NCBI RefSeq assembly: GCF_904846345.1
Contig: NZ_CAJHAJ010000006.1
Coordinates: 124,001 to 188,000 of the forward strand
Direction: 5' to 3'
From: Psychrobacter maritimus
Lineage (GTDB): Bacteria > Pseudomonadota > Gammaproteobacteria > Pseudomonadales > Moraxellaceae
DNA: 64,000 bases
Positions 43,379-53,604 of this stretch are shown here, piece by piece. Position 1 is the stretch's first letter; every line of letters begins with the position of its first letter. The notes beneath the pieces are model-generated. The model saw only the letters and a program-made list of their open reading frames with translations. It was not told the DNA's origin and made no database searches. The position numbers were made by a program, and so were the translations under genes.

Positions 43379-46186
43379 TTAAGCAGCATTTTTACTCTCA
43401 GCTGCCAATTGACGTAGCACATAGTGCAATACACCGCCGTGACGCACGTATTCGCGCTCTTTTGGCGTCTGTAGCATAACATTGACATCAAAGCTCTCAG
43501 TTGAGCCATCGGCACGTGTGGCCGTAACCTTGGCGGTTTTGCTTTCGCCATTATTCAGGCCTGTGATGCTAAGCACTTCAGAACCGTCTAAATTATAGGT
43601 CGCGGCATTTTCACCGTCTTTAAAGGTTAATGGCAACACACCCATACCGACTAGGTTTGAGCGGTGAATACGCTCAAATGAGCTGGTCAATACCGCTTTT
43701 ACGCCGAGCAAAATCGTACCCTTCGCGGCCCAGTCACGACTAGAGCCAGAACCATATTCTGCCCCGCCAAGTACCACGAGCGGACGCTTTTCTTCTTTAT
43801 ACTTCATCGCCGCATCATAGATGGCCATTTCTTGACCGTCTTGTAGCGTCGCGCTATCGCCGTTGAAGTAATAAGTGTAGCCGCCCTCTTTACCGCCCAT
43901 CATGGTGTTTTTGATGCGGATATTGGCAAACGTACCGCGCGTCATGACTGCATCGTTACCACGGCGTGAGCCATAGCTGTTGAAGTCGGCTTCCATTACA
44001 CCGCGCTCTTGCAGGTACTTACCCGCAGGAGAATTGGCATCGATATTACCGGCTGGTGAGATATGGTCAGTGGTGATTGAATCACCGAATAGACCCAAGA
44101 TACGCGCGCCTTCGATATCGAGGATACCTTCTGGCTCCATGGTCATTCCATCAAAGAACGGTGGATTCTTAATGTAAGTAGACTCTTCACTCCATGGGTA
44201 CAGCTGGCTATCAGCTGAGCTAATGGCGTTCCATGCGGCACTACCGTCAAACACTTCGCCATAGTTTTTACGGAACATATCGGCGTCGATATTATTGGCA
44301 ATCAGCTCATTAATTTCTTCTGACGTTGGCCAGATATCTTTTAGGAAGACATCATTACCGTCGTTATCCTGACCTAGTGGATGGGTGGTTAAGTCAATAT
44401 CGACAGTACCTGCCAGCGCATACGCAACAACGAGCGGTGGTGACGCCAAATAACTGGCTTTGACGTGTGAGTGAATACGACCTTCAAAGTTACGGTTACC
44501 TGAGAGTACAGCTGCGGCAACCAAATCGCCTTCTTCGATAGCCTCTTCAATCGCACCTAATAGCGGACCTGAGTTACCGATACAAGTGGTACAACCATAA
44601 CCAACTAGGTAGAAGCCAATTTTCTCCAGCTCATCCATTAGCTGAGACTTTTCAAGGTAATCAGTCACCACTTTTGAGCCGGGAGCCAGTGAAGTCTTAA
44701 CCCATGGCTTAGCCGTTAGACCTTTTGCAGCGGCTTTTTTCGCAACCAGACCTGCACCTATCATCACTGCTGGGTTTGAGGTATTGGTACAAGAAGTAAT
44801 CGCCGCGATAACGACAGAGCCATCACGCAATCTATACTCTTCGTCTTCGATTTTGACCGTGCAATAAGTACTGCCTTCCGCGCAGAAAGGATTGGGTTTT
44901 GCCGCGAGCGTTTTTGCTTGATCTTGCTTGCCGCCTTCTTCGTCAAAGCGTACCTTGGCTTCAACTTCTTTTTTACGGTCTTTGGTCATCGCCGTTAAGG
45001 TTTCACCAAATTTTTCATGCATATCAGATAGGTTAATACGCTGCTGTGGCAAGTTCGGACCGGCAAGTGCTGGCTGTACGGATGATAAATCTAGCTCTAA
45101 CTTACTTGAGTAAGTCGCTGCTGGCGTATCGGCATCGTGCCATAAGCCTTGCGCTTTGGCATATTTTTCAACCAGCTCAATCTGGCTCTCTTCACGACCT
45201 GACAGACGTAGATAATCAATCGCCATTTGGTCAATCGGGAAAATACCACAAGTCGCGCCATACTCTGGTGCCATGTTGGCAATGGTTGCACGATCAGCAA
45301 GTGGCATACTGTGTAGACCTTCGCCGTAAAATTCGACGAACTTACCAACCACGCCATGCGCACGTAGCATTTCAACCACACGTAATACCAAATCCGTCGC
45401 AGTAACGCCTTCGGTTAATTTACCCGTCAGCTCAAAGCCAACGACTTGTGGAATCAGCATCGATGATGGTTGACCAAGCATTGCCGCTTCCGCTTCAATA
45501 CCGCCGACGCCCCAACCAAGGACGCCAATACCATTAATCATCGTGGTGTGACTGTCCGTACCAAACACGGTATCAGGATACGCAGTCAGCTCACCGTCGA
45601 CATCAGCAGCCATGACCACACGGGCTAGATATTCAAGGTTAACCTGATGCACAATACCGGTTGCTGGTGGCACGACGACAAAGTTTTTAAAGGCATTTTT
45701 GCCCCAATGTAAAAACTCATAACGTTCATTGTTACGTTTAAACTCAATTTTCTCGTTTAAATCCAGTGCATCTTCGCGGCCATAGGCATCGACTTGTACA
45801 GAGTGGTCAACGACCAATTCACTTGGGATAAACGGGTTAATTTGCTCAGCGTTACCGCCAAGCTCAACGACTGCATCACGCATCGCTGCCAAATCGACCA
45901 CCGATGGTACACCGGTAAAATCTTGCAGGACAACACGCGCTGGCATAAAGGCAATTTCTTTTGACGCTTCTGCACCTGCGTCCCAATTGGCAACCGCTTC
46001 GATGTGATTTTTACCGACAGACTGGCCATCATCTTCATTACGTAATAGGTTTTCTAAGACGATTTTCATACAAAATGGCAGCTTACTGATGTTCTCGTAA
46101 GTGTTGGTCAGCTTTGGCAGGCTGTAATAAGCGTGCTCCTTGCCATCGACCGAAATGGTGTCTTTTACATTAAAAATATCACTCAT
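43379..46186 (-). CDS. acnA: Aconitate hydratase A
   Basis: A 935-residue aconitase of the AcnA/IRP1 type. The three cluster Cys are in ITSCTNTSNP and YGCTTCIGNSGPL, with substrate-binding DSHTTMINGIG and a C-terminal swivel domain containing GAEYGSGSSRDWAAKG. It interconverts citrate and isocitrate in the TCA cycle. The frame is open 22 codons further upstream, but ATG 46186 has AAGGAA at good spacing and gives the family N-terminus (MSDIFNVKDT). It includes a charged insertion near residues 400-450. Confidence 0.95.
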   Translation of the reverse strand: MSDIFNVKDTISVDGKEHAYYSLPKLTNTYENISKLPFCMKIVLENLLRNEDDGQSVGKNHIEAVANWDAGAEASKEIAFMPARVVLQDFTGVPSVVDLAAMRDAVVELGGNAEQINPFIPSELVVDHSVQVDAYGREDALDLNEKIEFKRNNERYEFLHWGKNAFKNFVVVPPATGIVHQVNLEYLARVVMAADVDGELTAYPDTVFGTDSHTTMINGIGVLGWGVGGIEAEAAMLGQPSSMLIPQVVGFELTGKLTEGVTATDLVLRVVEMLRAHGVVGKFVEFYGEGLHSMPLADRATIANMAPEYGATCGIFPIDQMAIDYLRLSGREESQIELVEKYAKAQGLWHDADTPAATYSSKLELDLSSVQPALAGPNLPQQRINLSDMHEKFGETLTAMTKDRKKEVEAKVRFDEEGGKQDQAKTLAAKPNPFCAEGSTYCTVKIEDEEYRLRDGSVVIAAITSCTNTSNPAVMIGAGLVAKKAAAKGLTAKPWVKTSLAPGSKVVTDYLEKSQLMDELEKIGFYLVGYGCTTCIGNSGPLLGAIEEAIEEGDLVAAAVLSGNRNFEGRIHSHVKASYLASPPLVVAYALAGTVDIDLTTHPLGQDNDGNDVFLKDIWPTSEEINELIANNIDADMFRKNYGEVFDGSAAWNAISSADSQLYPWSEESTYIKNPPFFDGMTMEPEGILDIEGARILGLFGDSITTDHISPAGNIDANSPAGKYLQERGVMEADFNSYGSRRGNDAVMTRGTFANIRIKNTMMGGKEGGYTYYFNGDSATLQDGQEMAIYDAAMKYKEEKRPLVVLGGAEYGSGSSRDWAAKGTILLGVKAVLTSSFERIHRSNLVGMGVLPLTFKDGENAATYNLDGSEVLSITGLNNGESKTAKVTATRADGSTESFDVNVMLQTPKEREYVRHGGVLHYVLRQLAAESKNAA

Positions 46187-46637
46187 GGTAGCTTCCTTAT
46201 CGTTGTTATAGATCCTGAACATAAATGACTCTTGAACTAATATGACTATCAATCAATAAGCATTTATGCTGATAACTGGTGGCTAAATAGATGGTGGTTT
46301 AGTTGTTCTTAAATTAAATGGCTTTGTTAAATTGAATGGCTATATTTAATTACTAACAAGCGCTAAATGTTTCACAATAGCTAAGTGCCATAGCCAAATG
46401 TGCTTTTACTCTAACAAACCCTGTGTTAATAACGGTTTTATTAATACAGCGACGTTAACAAAAGTTATAAGCATCTGTTTAGCGTTTAACAGTAACGCCC
46501 TTTTACCATAACAAATAACCCGCCCTTTGTTAACGTCTAGATGGTGTTGAATCGTGGCACAATCGTAAACGCGACAGTGCGTCCATGCTTTAGCGGTTAA
46601 GGTTTAACAGTTAACTGGCAAGGTATGAACTTATCTT
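46187..46637. other. 451-base leader upstream of acnA, no gene seen
   Basis: A gene-free, AT-rich stretch between the end of the DUF3025 gene and acnA, both on the minus strand. It should hold the acnA promoter. GTTAAC or TTAACA words recur (for example in 46450-46625), but I cannot assign them to a known regulator. No riboswitch is recognised. Confidence 0.4.
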
Positions 46638-47657
46638 TTATTTTTGACGGCGACGACCGCTACGAAAGACTTGGCTGTCCTCATAAAAGCTCGAATTGGC
46701 ATTTTCTGCCCAATAGTGCGGCACACCCAAAATGGGTAATGGAGACAGTTTGCGCGGTGTCACATCCGGCTGTGATAATAACGCCTCCATATAATCAGCT
46801 ACTCTTTTATCCAAGTGACTAATGCGCTCAGATAGCGATAAGGCAAAAAAATCTTGCGTGACATTTATCACGATACTATGGGCGCATAATGCCTTGCGCG
46901 GCTGAAGTAGCTTCTCTAACAGTGCATGACCAAAGATATAAACTGCCGCCTGAGAGTCGCTATTTAGCGCTTGTGGCTTATCCCACTTGTCACGCGGTGC
47001 AACCAAACTTGCCTGCCAATCAAAATCAATCAACGCCTCACCAATACTAGGCTCTGCTGTCACTAAAATCGCGCCATTTTCATCAAATACGGTAATGGTA
47101 TCGCGAACACGCCCGCGACTGGCACCAATACCTTGCTGCTCAATCTCAAGCATATGATAATAATTCAGTAATGCTTTGGTCTTGGGAAAGGTTAGCCAAA
47201 TACTACCGTTAAATAAATCATGCAAGTTATCGCGGGTTGGAATATTACCAGTCGTGCCGATAAAACTCTCGTACGCCTCACCTTCCGGCAACGCATTTTG
47301 CGAGACAAATTGTAAGGTTTGGGCTTGATTGTTTAGTGCAGGTTTGGTTTGCGGTAATGACTGAAGTAGGTCATCAGCCTGTTGCTGCAACGCTGTATTT
47401 AAAACTTTAGCAATAATATCAGGTGTATTTTCAATTCTATCTGTCTGAGCAGAGTCATCTCTTAAAGAGCTAAGCTTTGTGATGGCTTTACTAATATAGC
47501 CTAACTGATTTAAGTGACACAGCCATGGCGCTTGCCAGTCAATAGCAGCAAAGCTGTCATCAAGCTGACTATCGCATGCAGACGGGTCATTAATAGAAGC
47601 GTCAGAAGAAGCAGTTGGATAAGGCTTAGCAGGTAAATCAGTAGCGGTCATGTTCAC
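46638..47657 (-). CDS. DUF3025 protein
   Basis: A 339-residue soluble protein. The DUF3025 marks are LFNGSIWLTFPKTKALLNYY, the RGRVRDTITVFDENGA segment, a VYIFGHALLEKLLQPRKALC segment, and the C-terminal SPLPILGVPHYW ... FYEDSQVFR. Function is unknown. The N-terminal 40 residues are Ser/Asp-rich and probably disordered. It is divergent from the YdjM-like gene by 108 bases. Confidence 0.88.
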   Translation of the reverse strand: MNMTATDLPAKPYPTASSDASINDPSACDSQLDDSFAAIDWQAPWLCHLNQLGYISKAITKLSSLRDDSAQTDRIENTPDIIAKVLNTALQQQADDLLQSLPQTKPALNNQAQTLQFVSQNALPEGEAYESFIGTTGNIPTRDNLHDLFNGSIWLTFPKTKALLNYYHMLEIEQQGIGASRGRVRDTITVFDENGAILVTAEPSIGEALIDFDWQASLVAPRDKWDKPQALNSDSQAAVYIFGHALLEKLLQPRKALCAHSIVINVTQDFFALSLSERISHLDKRVADYMEALLSQPDVTPRKLSPLPILGVPHYWAENANSSFYEDSQVFRSGRRRQK

Positions 47658-47765
47658 TATCTCTATTAGACGACTGGCGTGGCTATGGTATCATGGAGCG
47701 CTTTTTTACGGCTAGACAAGCCGCTCGAAATAACGTTTTCGCGCGCTACTTATTGATGAGTTTTT

Positions 47766-48482
47766 ATGGCAAATTTTAACACCCACTTAAATGTTGCATT
47801 CATGGTCAGCGGTACGATGAGTCTAACGGTTTATAAAGCCGGATTGATTGATGATGCAGGGTTCTTGATGTGCGTGGCGCTCGGAACCATCGGGGGACTG
47901 TTACCTGATTTGGATTCCGATAACTCGACGCCGATTAAACTTGGTTTTAATATTACCTCGTTTATTTTTGCCTTCGGTCTGGTGATGCATTGGCGCAGTG
48001 AGCTGAGTTTACTGGCGCTGATAGCGTTATGGCTAGCAGGTTATGGATTTATGCGTTATGTGGTGTTTTCGATTTTTACTAATATGACCGTGCATCGCGG
48101 TGTCATTCATTCGGTTCCCTATATGGCGATAATGGGGCTTGGAATGACCTATGTCAGCTACGATATTTTAAACTTACCGTTGACGGTTAGCTGGTTTTAC
48201 GGCTTGTTTTTATTTGGCGGCGCCATGGTACATTTGGCATTGGATGAGCTATATAGTGTGAATTTGTCCAATATGAAAATGAAGCGCTCATCGGGTACAG
48301 CGATGAAGTTTTATCAGCATAAAGACAAATGGTGGTATCTGCTACTGTACGTCATGCTTGCGCTCTTGGTATATTTTGCGCCGCCGTTTGATGAGTTTTG
48401 GCAGCAGCTACGGGACCCCGCACCTTGGGCGAAGCTTAAACTCGGCCTATGGCCAGAATTGATAAAAAACTGGCTCAATTGA
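47766..48482 (+). CDS. YdjM-family membrane-bound metal-dependent hydrolase
   Basis: A 238-residue membrane protein with about six hydrophobic segments. It starts MANFNTHLN, has the metal-binding pattern GGLLPDLDSDNS and TVHRGVIHSVP, and LALDELYSVNLSN near the C-terminus, which match the YdjM/DUF457 family of LexA-linked inner-membrane hydrolases. The Asp and His residues point to a divalent-metal site; substrate unknown. Followed after 45 bases by the YchJ gene. Confidence 0.85.
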   Translation: MANFNTHLNVAFMVSGTMSLTVYKAGLIDDAGFLMCVALGTIGGLLPDLDSDNSTPIKLGFNITSFIFAFGLVMHWRSELSLLALIALWLAGYGFMRYVVFSIFTNMTVHRGVIHSVPYMAIMGLGMTYVSYDILNLPLTVSWFYGLFLFGGAMVHLALDELYSVNLSNMKMKRSSGTAMKFYQHKDKWWYLLLYVMLALLVYFAPPFDEFWQQLRDPAPWAKLKLGLWPELIKNWLN

Positions 48483-48527
48483 AATTTATAAAACCATTAA
48501 AAAAATGAATAATAACTCGAGTAAATA

Positions 48528-49079
48528 ATGCCAATTTCCCTACCAATCTGCCCTTGCCAAATCAATCCATCATCGGATGACATTAGCGCGCCGCTACTTT
48601 ATCAAGACTGCTGTCAGCCTTATCATGACGGGCTTTTAAATAACGAAGCTGATAAAATTGACGGTGCAAAGCCAGACTCTGCTGAACGATTGATGCGGTC
48701 GCGTTATAGTGCCTTTGTCTTGATTAAACCAGAATACATCGTCAAGACTACGCTACCCGCACAGCAAGCATTACTTGATATCAAGGCTATTGAGTCTTGG
48801 GCAAAAGAGACGGACTGGGCAGGATTAGAGATCATTACGCATACGCCAAAACTGGGTAAACGCCATGCCCAAGTTGAGTTTAAAGCTTACTTCAAGACGC
48901 CTGAAGGATTACAGGCGCATCATGAATTATCTGCTTTTGTAAAAACAAAAAACAAAGCTGATAATGATGCGCGTTGGTACTTCCTCGACCCAACAGTAGA
49001 ATTGACTGTCACCCAAAAACAGCCATGTATTTGTGGCTCAGGTGAGAAATTTAAGCGTTGTTGTGGCGCTTATATCTAA
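48528..49079 (+). CDS. YchJ-family SEC-C motif protein
   Basis: A 183-residue protein. The N-terminal Cys motif (LPICPCQ with CCQPYHDG later) is followed by the conserved LMRSRYSAFV, then the WYFLDP strand, and a C-terminal SEC-C zinc motif CICGSGEKFKRCCG. This is the UPF0225/YchJ layout. The exact role is unknown; SEC-C domains bind zinc and proteins such as SecB. It follows the YdjM-like gene and may be co-transcribed. Confidence 0.9.
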   Translation: MPISLPICPCQINPSSDDISAPLLYQDCCQPYHDGLLNNEADKIDGAKPDSAERLMRSRYSAFVLIKPEYIVKTTLPAQQALLDIKAIESWAKETDWAGLEIITHTPKLGKRHAQVEFKAYFKTPEGLQAHHELSAFVKTKNKADNDARWYFLDPTVELTVTQKQPCICGSGEKFKRCCGAYI

Positions 49080-49113
49080 CTGACATTTAACCAATATTAA
49101 TTATTGTTCGACC

Positions 49114-50022
49114 CTAAACACTCGCTCCAACCGCGCGTGCTACCGCAATTCCTTCCTCAACGGTCAAAAACTTACGCTGGCTTGGGCTGTCTTTATAAAT
49201 GACATCACCATCTTGAAATATCAGGCATTCATTGACTGCCAACTGCTGCCACTTTTCATTTTCAGTCAATGGCACAGTAACTAGAATCGTAACTTTATCG
49301 GTGTCTGTGGTCACATCGCTAAAGTTAATGGCTAAATCGTCATCTGCTAATTTTGCTTCACCAAATGGCGCTTGACGCGTGAGATAAAACAGTAAGCTGC
49401 CAGCATAAGCCAATTGCCATTGACCATTTGATATCAGGCAATTAAACAAACCGTTGGCAGAAAGGTAGCGACATTGGGTGGTCAAAAAGTTAAACAGCGT
49501 TTGATCATCTGGGCGAGTTTTAAAGCTGCTTTTCAGACGATTAACGAGATAACAAAACGCCATTTCAGAATCGGTATTACCGACTGGCTGGCAATGTGAG
49601 GCATTGCCATTGTCTTGCAGGCGCTGACAGCGTTTAATAAATTCGCTATTCATCTGCCCGTTATGAGCAAATACCCACTGCTCGCCCCACACTTCACGGA
49701 CAAAAGGATGGGTATTCGCCAAGCAATTCTGCCCTTGGGTCGCCTTACGGATATGGGCAATCACGTTCATCGCTTTAATCGGATAATTATTAACCAAATC
49801 AGCAACAGGCGATAAATGGCTTGGTCGATTGTCATGAAACAGACGCAGACCAGTCGAGGCATTGGCTGTTTTATCATTATTGGCGCATTCACTGCGCTCG
49901 AAAAACGCAATGCCAAAGCCATCTTCATGACTGTCAGTCATGCCGCCGCGACGACGAAAGCCTGCAAAGCTAAAGCCAATATCGGTTGGGGTATTACAGT
50001 TCATTCCTAAGAGTTGACACAT
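49114..50022 (-). CDS. Class II glutamine amidotransferase, YafJ-like
   Basis: A 302-residue protein. The mature N-terminus would expose Cys2 (MCQLLGMNCN), the catalytic nucleophile of class II amidotransferases. HIRKATQGQNCLANTHPF, FAHNGQMN and GNTDSEMAFCYL are the expected conserved blocks. Some YafJ relatives act with DUF-type partners; the substrate is not known. It starts at the base next to the stop of the DUF2007 gene, so they form an operon with thrB. Confidence 0.9.
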   Translation of the reverse strand: MCQLLGMNCNTPTDIGFSFAGFRRRGGMTDSHEDGFGIAFFERSECANNDKTANASTGLRLFHDNRPSHLSPVADLVNNYPIKAMNVIAHIRKATQGQNCLANTHPFVREVWGEQWVFAHNGQMNSEFIKRCQRLQDNGNASHCQPVGNTDSEMAFCYLVNRLKSSFKTRPDDQTLFNFLTTQCRYLSANGLFNCLISNGQWQLAYAGSLLFYLTRQAPFGEAKLADDDLAINFSDVTTDTDKVTILVTVPLTENEKWQQLAVNECLIFQDGDVIYKDSPSQRKFLTVEEGIAVARAVGASV

Positions 50023-50334
50023 TTATACTTCACCGCCGTTATTGTCGTCTTTTGCAGGATTTAAAGTAGGGTTTAGAGTAGCTTCTGATGCTTCATCAAA
50101 CATCTCATAAGGCGTGGCCCCATCGGTGTCAATATTCGCCAAGATACGCTGCGCATGCGCCAAATCAGTATCCTGTATCCACAGCACAATCCCAGAATTC
50201 ATACCGGGCATGGCGCTCAGCGGTTGCAGAGACACCGTAATACCGTTATTACGCAGCAGATTGGCATGCAGCTCGCCTTGCATATTGGTATCGTAGCGTG
50301 CCAGTTTGTGCCAGTTATCAACTTGATCGGTCAT
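50023..50334 (-). CDS. DUF2007 (putative signal transducing) protein
   Basis: A 103-residue protein. The N-terminal DUF2007 pattern is WHKLARYDTNMQGELHANLL followed by LLRNNGITV, VLWIQDTDLAHAQRIL. This small alpha/beta domain occurs beside many enzymes and has no known reaction. An in-frame ATG lies 16 codons upstream, but ATG 50334 has AAAGGCGG at good spacing. It lies between thrB and the amidotransferase. Confidence 0.85.
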   Translation of the reverse strand: MTDQVDNWHKLARYDTNMQGELHANLLRNNGITVSLQPLSAMPGMNSGIVLWIQDTDLAHAQRILANIDTDGATPYEMFDEASEATLNPTLNPAKDDNNGGEV

Positions 50335-50383
50335 GGGATCCGCCTTTATGGTTTTGATACAGGAATGGTCGAACAATAACAAT

Positions 50384-51571
50384 CTATGCTAATTGGTCGA
50401 GCGTATATTCTTTGATTGCAAAATCACTGCTATTACTTAATTTATCACGTGCTTGCTCAGCTTGGGTGATATTGCTAAAAATACCGATTATCTGAGTGTT
50501 TTTTTGCGCCCCTGATTGATTATCTAACAATACAAAGACCGTATTTTGCGCTTTTTCAACATGCGACCAATGATAAGCAGCTAAGCGTTTCATCAGGTCA
50601 GGGTTTTTGACCATAATATTATCGCCAGTACGCCCTTCGGTACGGTTATAGTGGATAACGTTCAAACGCAATAGCCAAAAAATCACCGCCGCTTTGGCGA
50701 GCATCACTGGTAAAGCACGTTTTTCATCTTCGCCAAGCTGACGTTTGGACTCATAGCCTTGCAAAAATGCCGCCATTTTACTGCGATCAAAATTGACGGT
50801 TTCGCCCTGCTCGGCATCGCCCCAGGTGGTACAAAAATCATTAATGGTAATGGCAATATCCATCACATAATGCTCAACGCTGACTTCGGTAAAGTCTAGC
50901 AATCCCGTTAAGCGCTCTGCGCCTTTTTGGCTATTATTTAACGATAAGTCCCATAAGGTATTATCAGCGAACATGTCTAAATGACATAAGCCTTTTGGCA
51001 AAGTCGCAAGCGGCAAATCTGAGTAAGCGCGCCAAATATCGCTCATGAGCTTGGCTTCGTCACCGGGCATAAACTGCATTTCACGGTCGCGCACATCCGC
51101 CCATGGATATAAAGGTACGCCATATTCTTCCGCAGGCTGTAATGCTTGTAAGGTCTCATGCAGCATGGCTAAAGCGGCACCAATCTCATGGCACATCGCT
51201 TGTGTGGTTTGCTGTGGATGCGCGCCTGCCAAACAAGGCACTAGCGTAATCGCTTTATTGTCATAATGAATGACATAGCATTTTTCTGCGCTATCAGCGC
51301 CTAAATCAAGCAATGCTAACGGCGCGGCGACCGGTAATTTACCATCCAATTGATTGAGGATAACCGCCATTTTTTCGATGTCTTCTGGTGGACGCTCTTC
51401 AAATAAGGTAAATACATAAGAGTGCGCGCCATCTACATCGTCAGTCGTCTGAATAAACCAGTTAGAGTTTTTGATACCTTGGGTAATCGGAATGGCACGC
51501 GCGAAAGACACGCCAAAACGCTGGCAAAAAGCGGCAAACTGATCATCGGTTAACTGGGTATAGACGGACAT
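50384..51571 (-). CDS. thrB: Homoserine kinase (ThrB2 type) with an extra C-terminal domain
   Basis: A 395-residue protein of the aminoglycoside phosphotransferase-like homoserine kinases. The N-terminus (FAAFCQRFGV then ITQGIKNSNWF), LCHLDMFADNTLWD with the catalytic His-x-Asp pattern, and GLLDFTEVSVEHYVMDIA are typical. The kinase ends near residue 335. The last about 55 residues (VFVLLDNQSG, IIGIFSNITQAEQARDKL, IKEYTLDQ) form a small extra domain; it resembles a stand-alone DUF7336-type module. It makes O-phosphohomoserine in threonine synthesis. Confidence 0.9.
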   Translation of the reverse strand: MSVYTQLTDDQFAAFCQRFGVSFARAIPITQGIKNSNWFIQTTDDVDGAHSYVFTLFEERPPEDIEKMAVILNQLDGKLPVAAPLALLDLGADSAEKCYVIHYDNKAITLVPCLAGAHPQQTTQAMCHEIGAALAMLHETLQALQPAEEYGVPLYPWADVRDREMQFMPGDEAKLMSDIWRAYSDLPLATLPKGLCHLDMFADNTLWDLSLNNSQKGAERLTGLLDFTEVSVEHYVMDIAITINDFCTTWGDAEQGETVNFDRSKMAAFLQGYESKRQLGEDEKRALPVMLAKAAVIFWLLRLNVIHYNRTEGRTGDNIMVKNPDLMKRLAAYHWSHVEKAQNTVFVLLDNQSGAQKNTQIIGIFSNITQAEQARDKLSNSSDFAIKEYTLDQLA

Positions 51572-51751
51572 GACATCTCACTTATGGCAATGGAATAAGA
51601 AGGTAAATGGCTACGGTAATGACAGTGATTGTACCGCGCATGAGCAAACTTTGGTTAAAAGCATAATAATCTTACGAAAAGCTGCCTGATATGGCGGCGA
51701 TTTTGCTAGACTAGCGCTTACGGATAAATTGATTATAAGGTGAAAGACCCT

Positions 51752-52534
51752 ATGTTAGCAAAGCGTATCATTCCTTGTTTGGATGTTGATAATGGCCGTG
51801 TGGTCAAAGGCGTGCAGTTTGTCGATATCAAAGACGCCGGCGACCCCGTTGAAGTCGCCAAACGCTATAACGAACAAGGCGCTGATGAGATTACTTTTTT
51901 AGACATTACGGCGACCAATGATGAGCGCGATACCACCTATCATACCGTTGAGCGTATGGCAGAAACCGTGTTTGTCCCACTAACGGTCGGCGGCGGTGTG
52001 CGTAAAATCGCTGATATTCGTAACTTGCTCAATGCGGGCGCGGATAAAGTAGCGATTAATTCTGCTGCGGTATTTACCCCTGAATTTGTTGGGGAAGCGG
52101 CGCAGAAATTTGGCAATCAATGTATCGTTGTGGCTATCGATGCCAAACGCGTTGCAGATATCACGGTTGATGGTGTTATTGTGCCGCGTTGGGAAATCTT
52201 TACCCACGGTGGTCGTAAGCCAACCGGTATCGATGCCGTCGCTTGGGCCATCAAAATGGCGGAGCTTGGCGCTGGTGAATTATTGGTCACCTCAATGGAT
52301 GGTGACGGCACCAAAAAAGGCTATGATTTGGCACTTATGAAGCAGATTACCAGCCGCGTTAATGTACCGGTTATTGCTTCAGGTGGCGTTGGCAATTTAG
52401 AACATTTAGCAGAAGGCGTATTAGAAGGCGGCGTTGATGCGGTACTTGCGGCCAGTATTTTCCACTTTGGTGAATATACGGTGCAAGAAGCCAAAGAATA
52501 TATGGCAGCACAAGGCATAGCAATGCGCTTATAA
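51752..52534 (+). CDS. hisF: Imidazole glycerol phosphate synthase subunit HisF
   Basis: A 260-residue TIM-barrel enzyme. It begins [20 protein letters not shown], with the catalytic Asp in that strand and another in [17 protein letters not shown], plus [10 protein letters not shown] and VIASGGVGN phosphate-binding loops. With HisH it makes IGP and AICAR in histidine synthesis. A GTG four codons upstream is in frame, but ATG 51752 has AAGGTG ten bases before it and gives the family N-terminus. No other his gene is adjacent. Confidence 0.96.
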   Translation: MLAKRIIPCLDVDNGRVVKGVQFVDIKDAGDPVEVAKRYNEQGADEITFLDITATNDERDTTYHTVERMAETVFVPLTVGGGVRKIADIRNLLNAGADKVAINSAAVFTPEFVGEAAQKFGNQCIVVAIDAKRVADITVDGVIVPRWEIFTHGGRKPTGIDAVAWAIKMAELGAGELLVTSMDGDGTKKGYDLALMKQITSRVNVPVIASGGVGNLEHLAEGVLEGGVDAVLAASIFHFGEYTVQEAKEYMAAQGIAMRL

Positions 52535-52724
52535 CGCCTTTGTAAAATACAAATGCAACGGTAAAAAATGTTATCATAGCGCTAACTACTTCTTATCATT
52601 TGATTTTCGTTCATTTAATGGCTTATTTAACGGATAATTAACCGGTTAGATAAACGATTTGAACCCAGCGTTATATTTAGACTCCTATATTTTATTAAAA
52701 GCCCATTCAGCAAAGGATATTTTT

Positions 52725-53255
52725 ATGTCGAATTTACAACAGCAGCGCAATGATGTGACCCATATCGATGGTAATTTACATCAAAATCAAGATGCGCGTA
52801 TCGGTATCGTCGTTGGTCGTTTTAACGGTTTTGTCGTTGAATCATTGGTAGATGGTGCAATCGATGCGCTACTACGTCATGGCGTTTTGGGTAGCAATAT
52901 TACCGTGATTCGCGTACCGGGCGCCTTTGAGTTGCCATTGGTTGCCCAGCGCGCGGCTGAATCTGACCGCTTTGACGCTATCATTGCGTTAGGCGCGATT
53001 ATCCGTGGTAGCACGCCGCATTTTGACTTTGTCGCCAGCGAATCTGCCAAAGGTTTAAGCAGTGTCGCTATCGACTATAATATCCCTGTTGCCAATGGCG
53101 TATTGACCACTGACAGCATCGAGCAAGCGATTGAGCGCTCTGGCACCAAAGCCGGTAATAAAGGCTCAGAAGCTGCGATGGTGGTGTTAGAGATGATTGC
53201 GGTATTATCACAATTAGATATTGATGATGACTATGATAGTAGCGACAATGCTTAG
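52725..53255 (+). CDS. ribH: 6,7-dimethyl-8-ribityllumazine synthase
   Basis: A 176-residue lumazine synthase. [55 protein letters not shown] and [22 protein letters not shown] are all present, including the active-site His. It makes the riboflavin precursor. The frame is open 22 codons further up, but ATG 52725 has AAAGGA in front. A 12-15-residue acidic tail ([12 protein letters not shown]) follows the usual end. The stop codon lies inside a 15-base tandem duplication. Confidence 0.96.
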   Translation: MSNLQQQRNDVTHIDGNLHQNQDARIGIVVGRFNGFVVESLVDGAIDALLRHGVLGSNITVIRVPGAFELPLVAQRAAESDRFDAIIALGAIIRGSTPHFDFVASESAKGLSSVAIDYNIPVANGVLTTDSIEQAIERSGTKAGNKGSEAAMVVLEMIAVLSQLDIDDDYDSSDNA

Positions 53256-53302
53256 ATAGACAATGCTTAGATAATAGTGACGATGCTTAAGGGTGACGCT
53301 TA
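53244..53302. repeat. Tandem repeat over the ribH stop codon
   Basis: GACAATGCTTAGATA occurs exactly twice, at 53244-53258 and 53259-53273. The first copy contains the ribH stop TAG, and the 15-base period keeps the second TAG in frame. Decayed further copies follow (GACGATGCTTAAG at 53279-53291 and GACGCTTA near 53295). Confidence 0.8.
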
Positions 53303-53604
53303 ATTAAACCGTCATTTTATAGAGTGTTTTTGCTTATTTAAGCAGCTTAATGGGCACTGTGGTTTTTATAAGCTATTGTTTGTTATAAATAGCCACAGTG
53401 TCACTGCTACAAAGAACAATGCTACACAAAATAATACTACAAAGAACAGTGCTTTAAAAAACATTGTAAACGGCGCTAACAAGCGCCGCTGCAACACTCG
53501 ACTGTCATAGCTGTCAGCCGATTACTATTTAACATATCTTATGCTATTGCTTATCCCATAGTTGCTTATCACATATTTGTTTAAAACCTAGGTACAAACC
53601 CCTT
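53303..53604. other. Intergenic region between ribH and nusB with hairpins and repeats
   Basis: CACTGTGG (53355-53362) can pair with CCACAGTG (53393-53400). CTACAAAGAACA(A/G)TGCT occurs at 53407-53423 and 53437-53453. CGGCGCT-AACA-AGCGCCG (53471-53488) is a perfect GC-rich hairpin without a T-run. Some of these may reduce read-through into nusB. No gene is seen. Confidence 0.5.
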
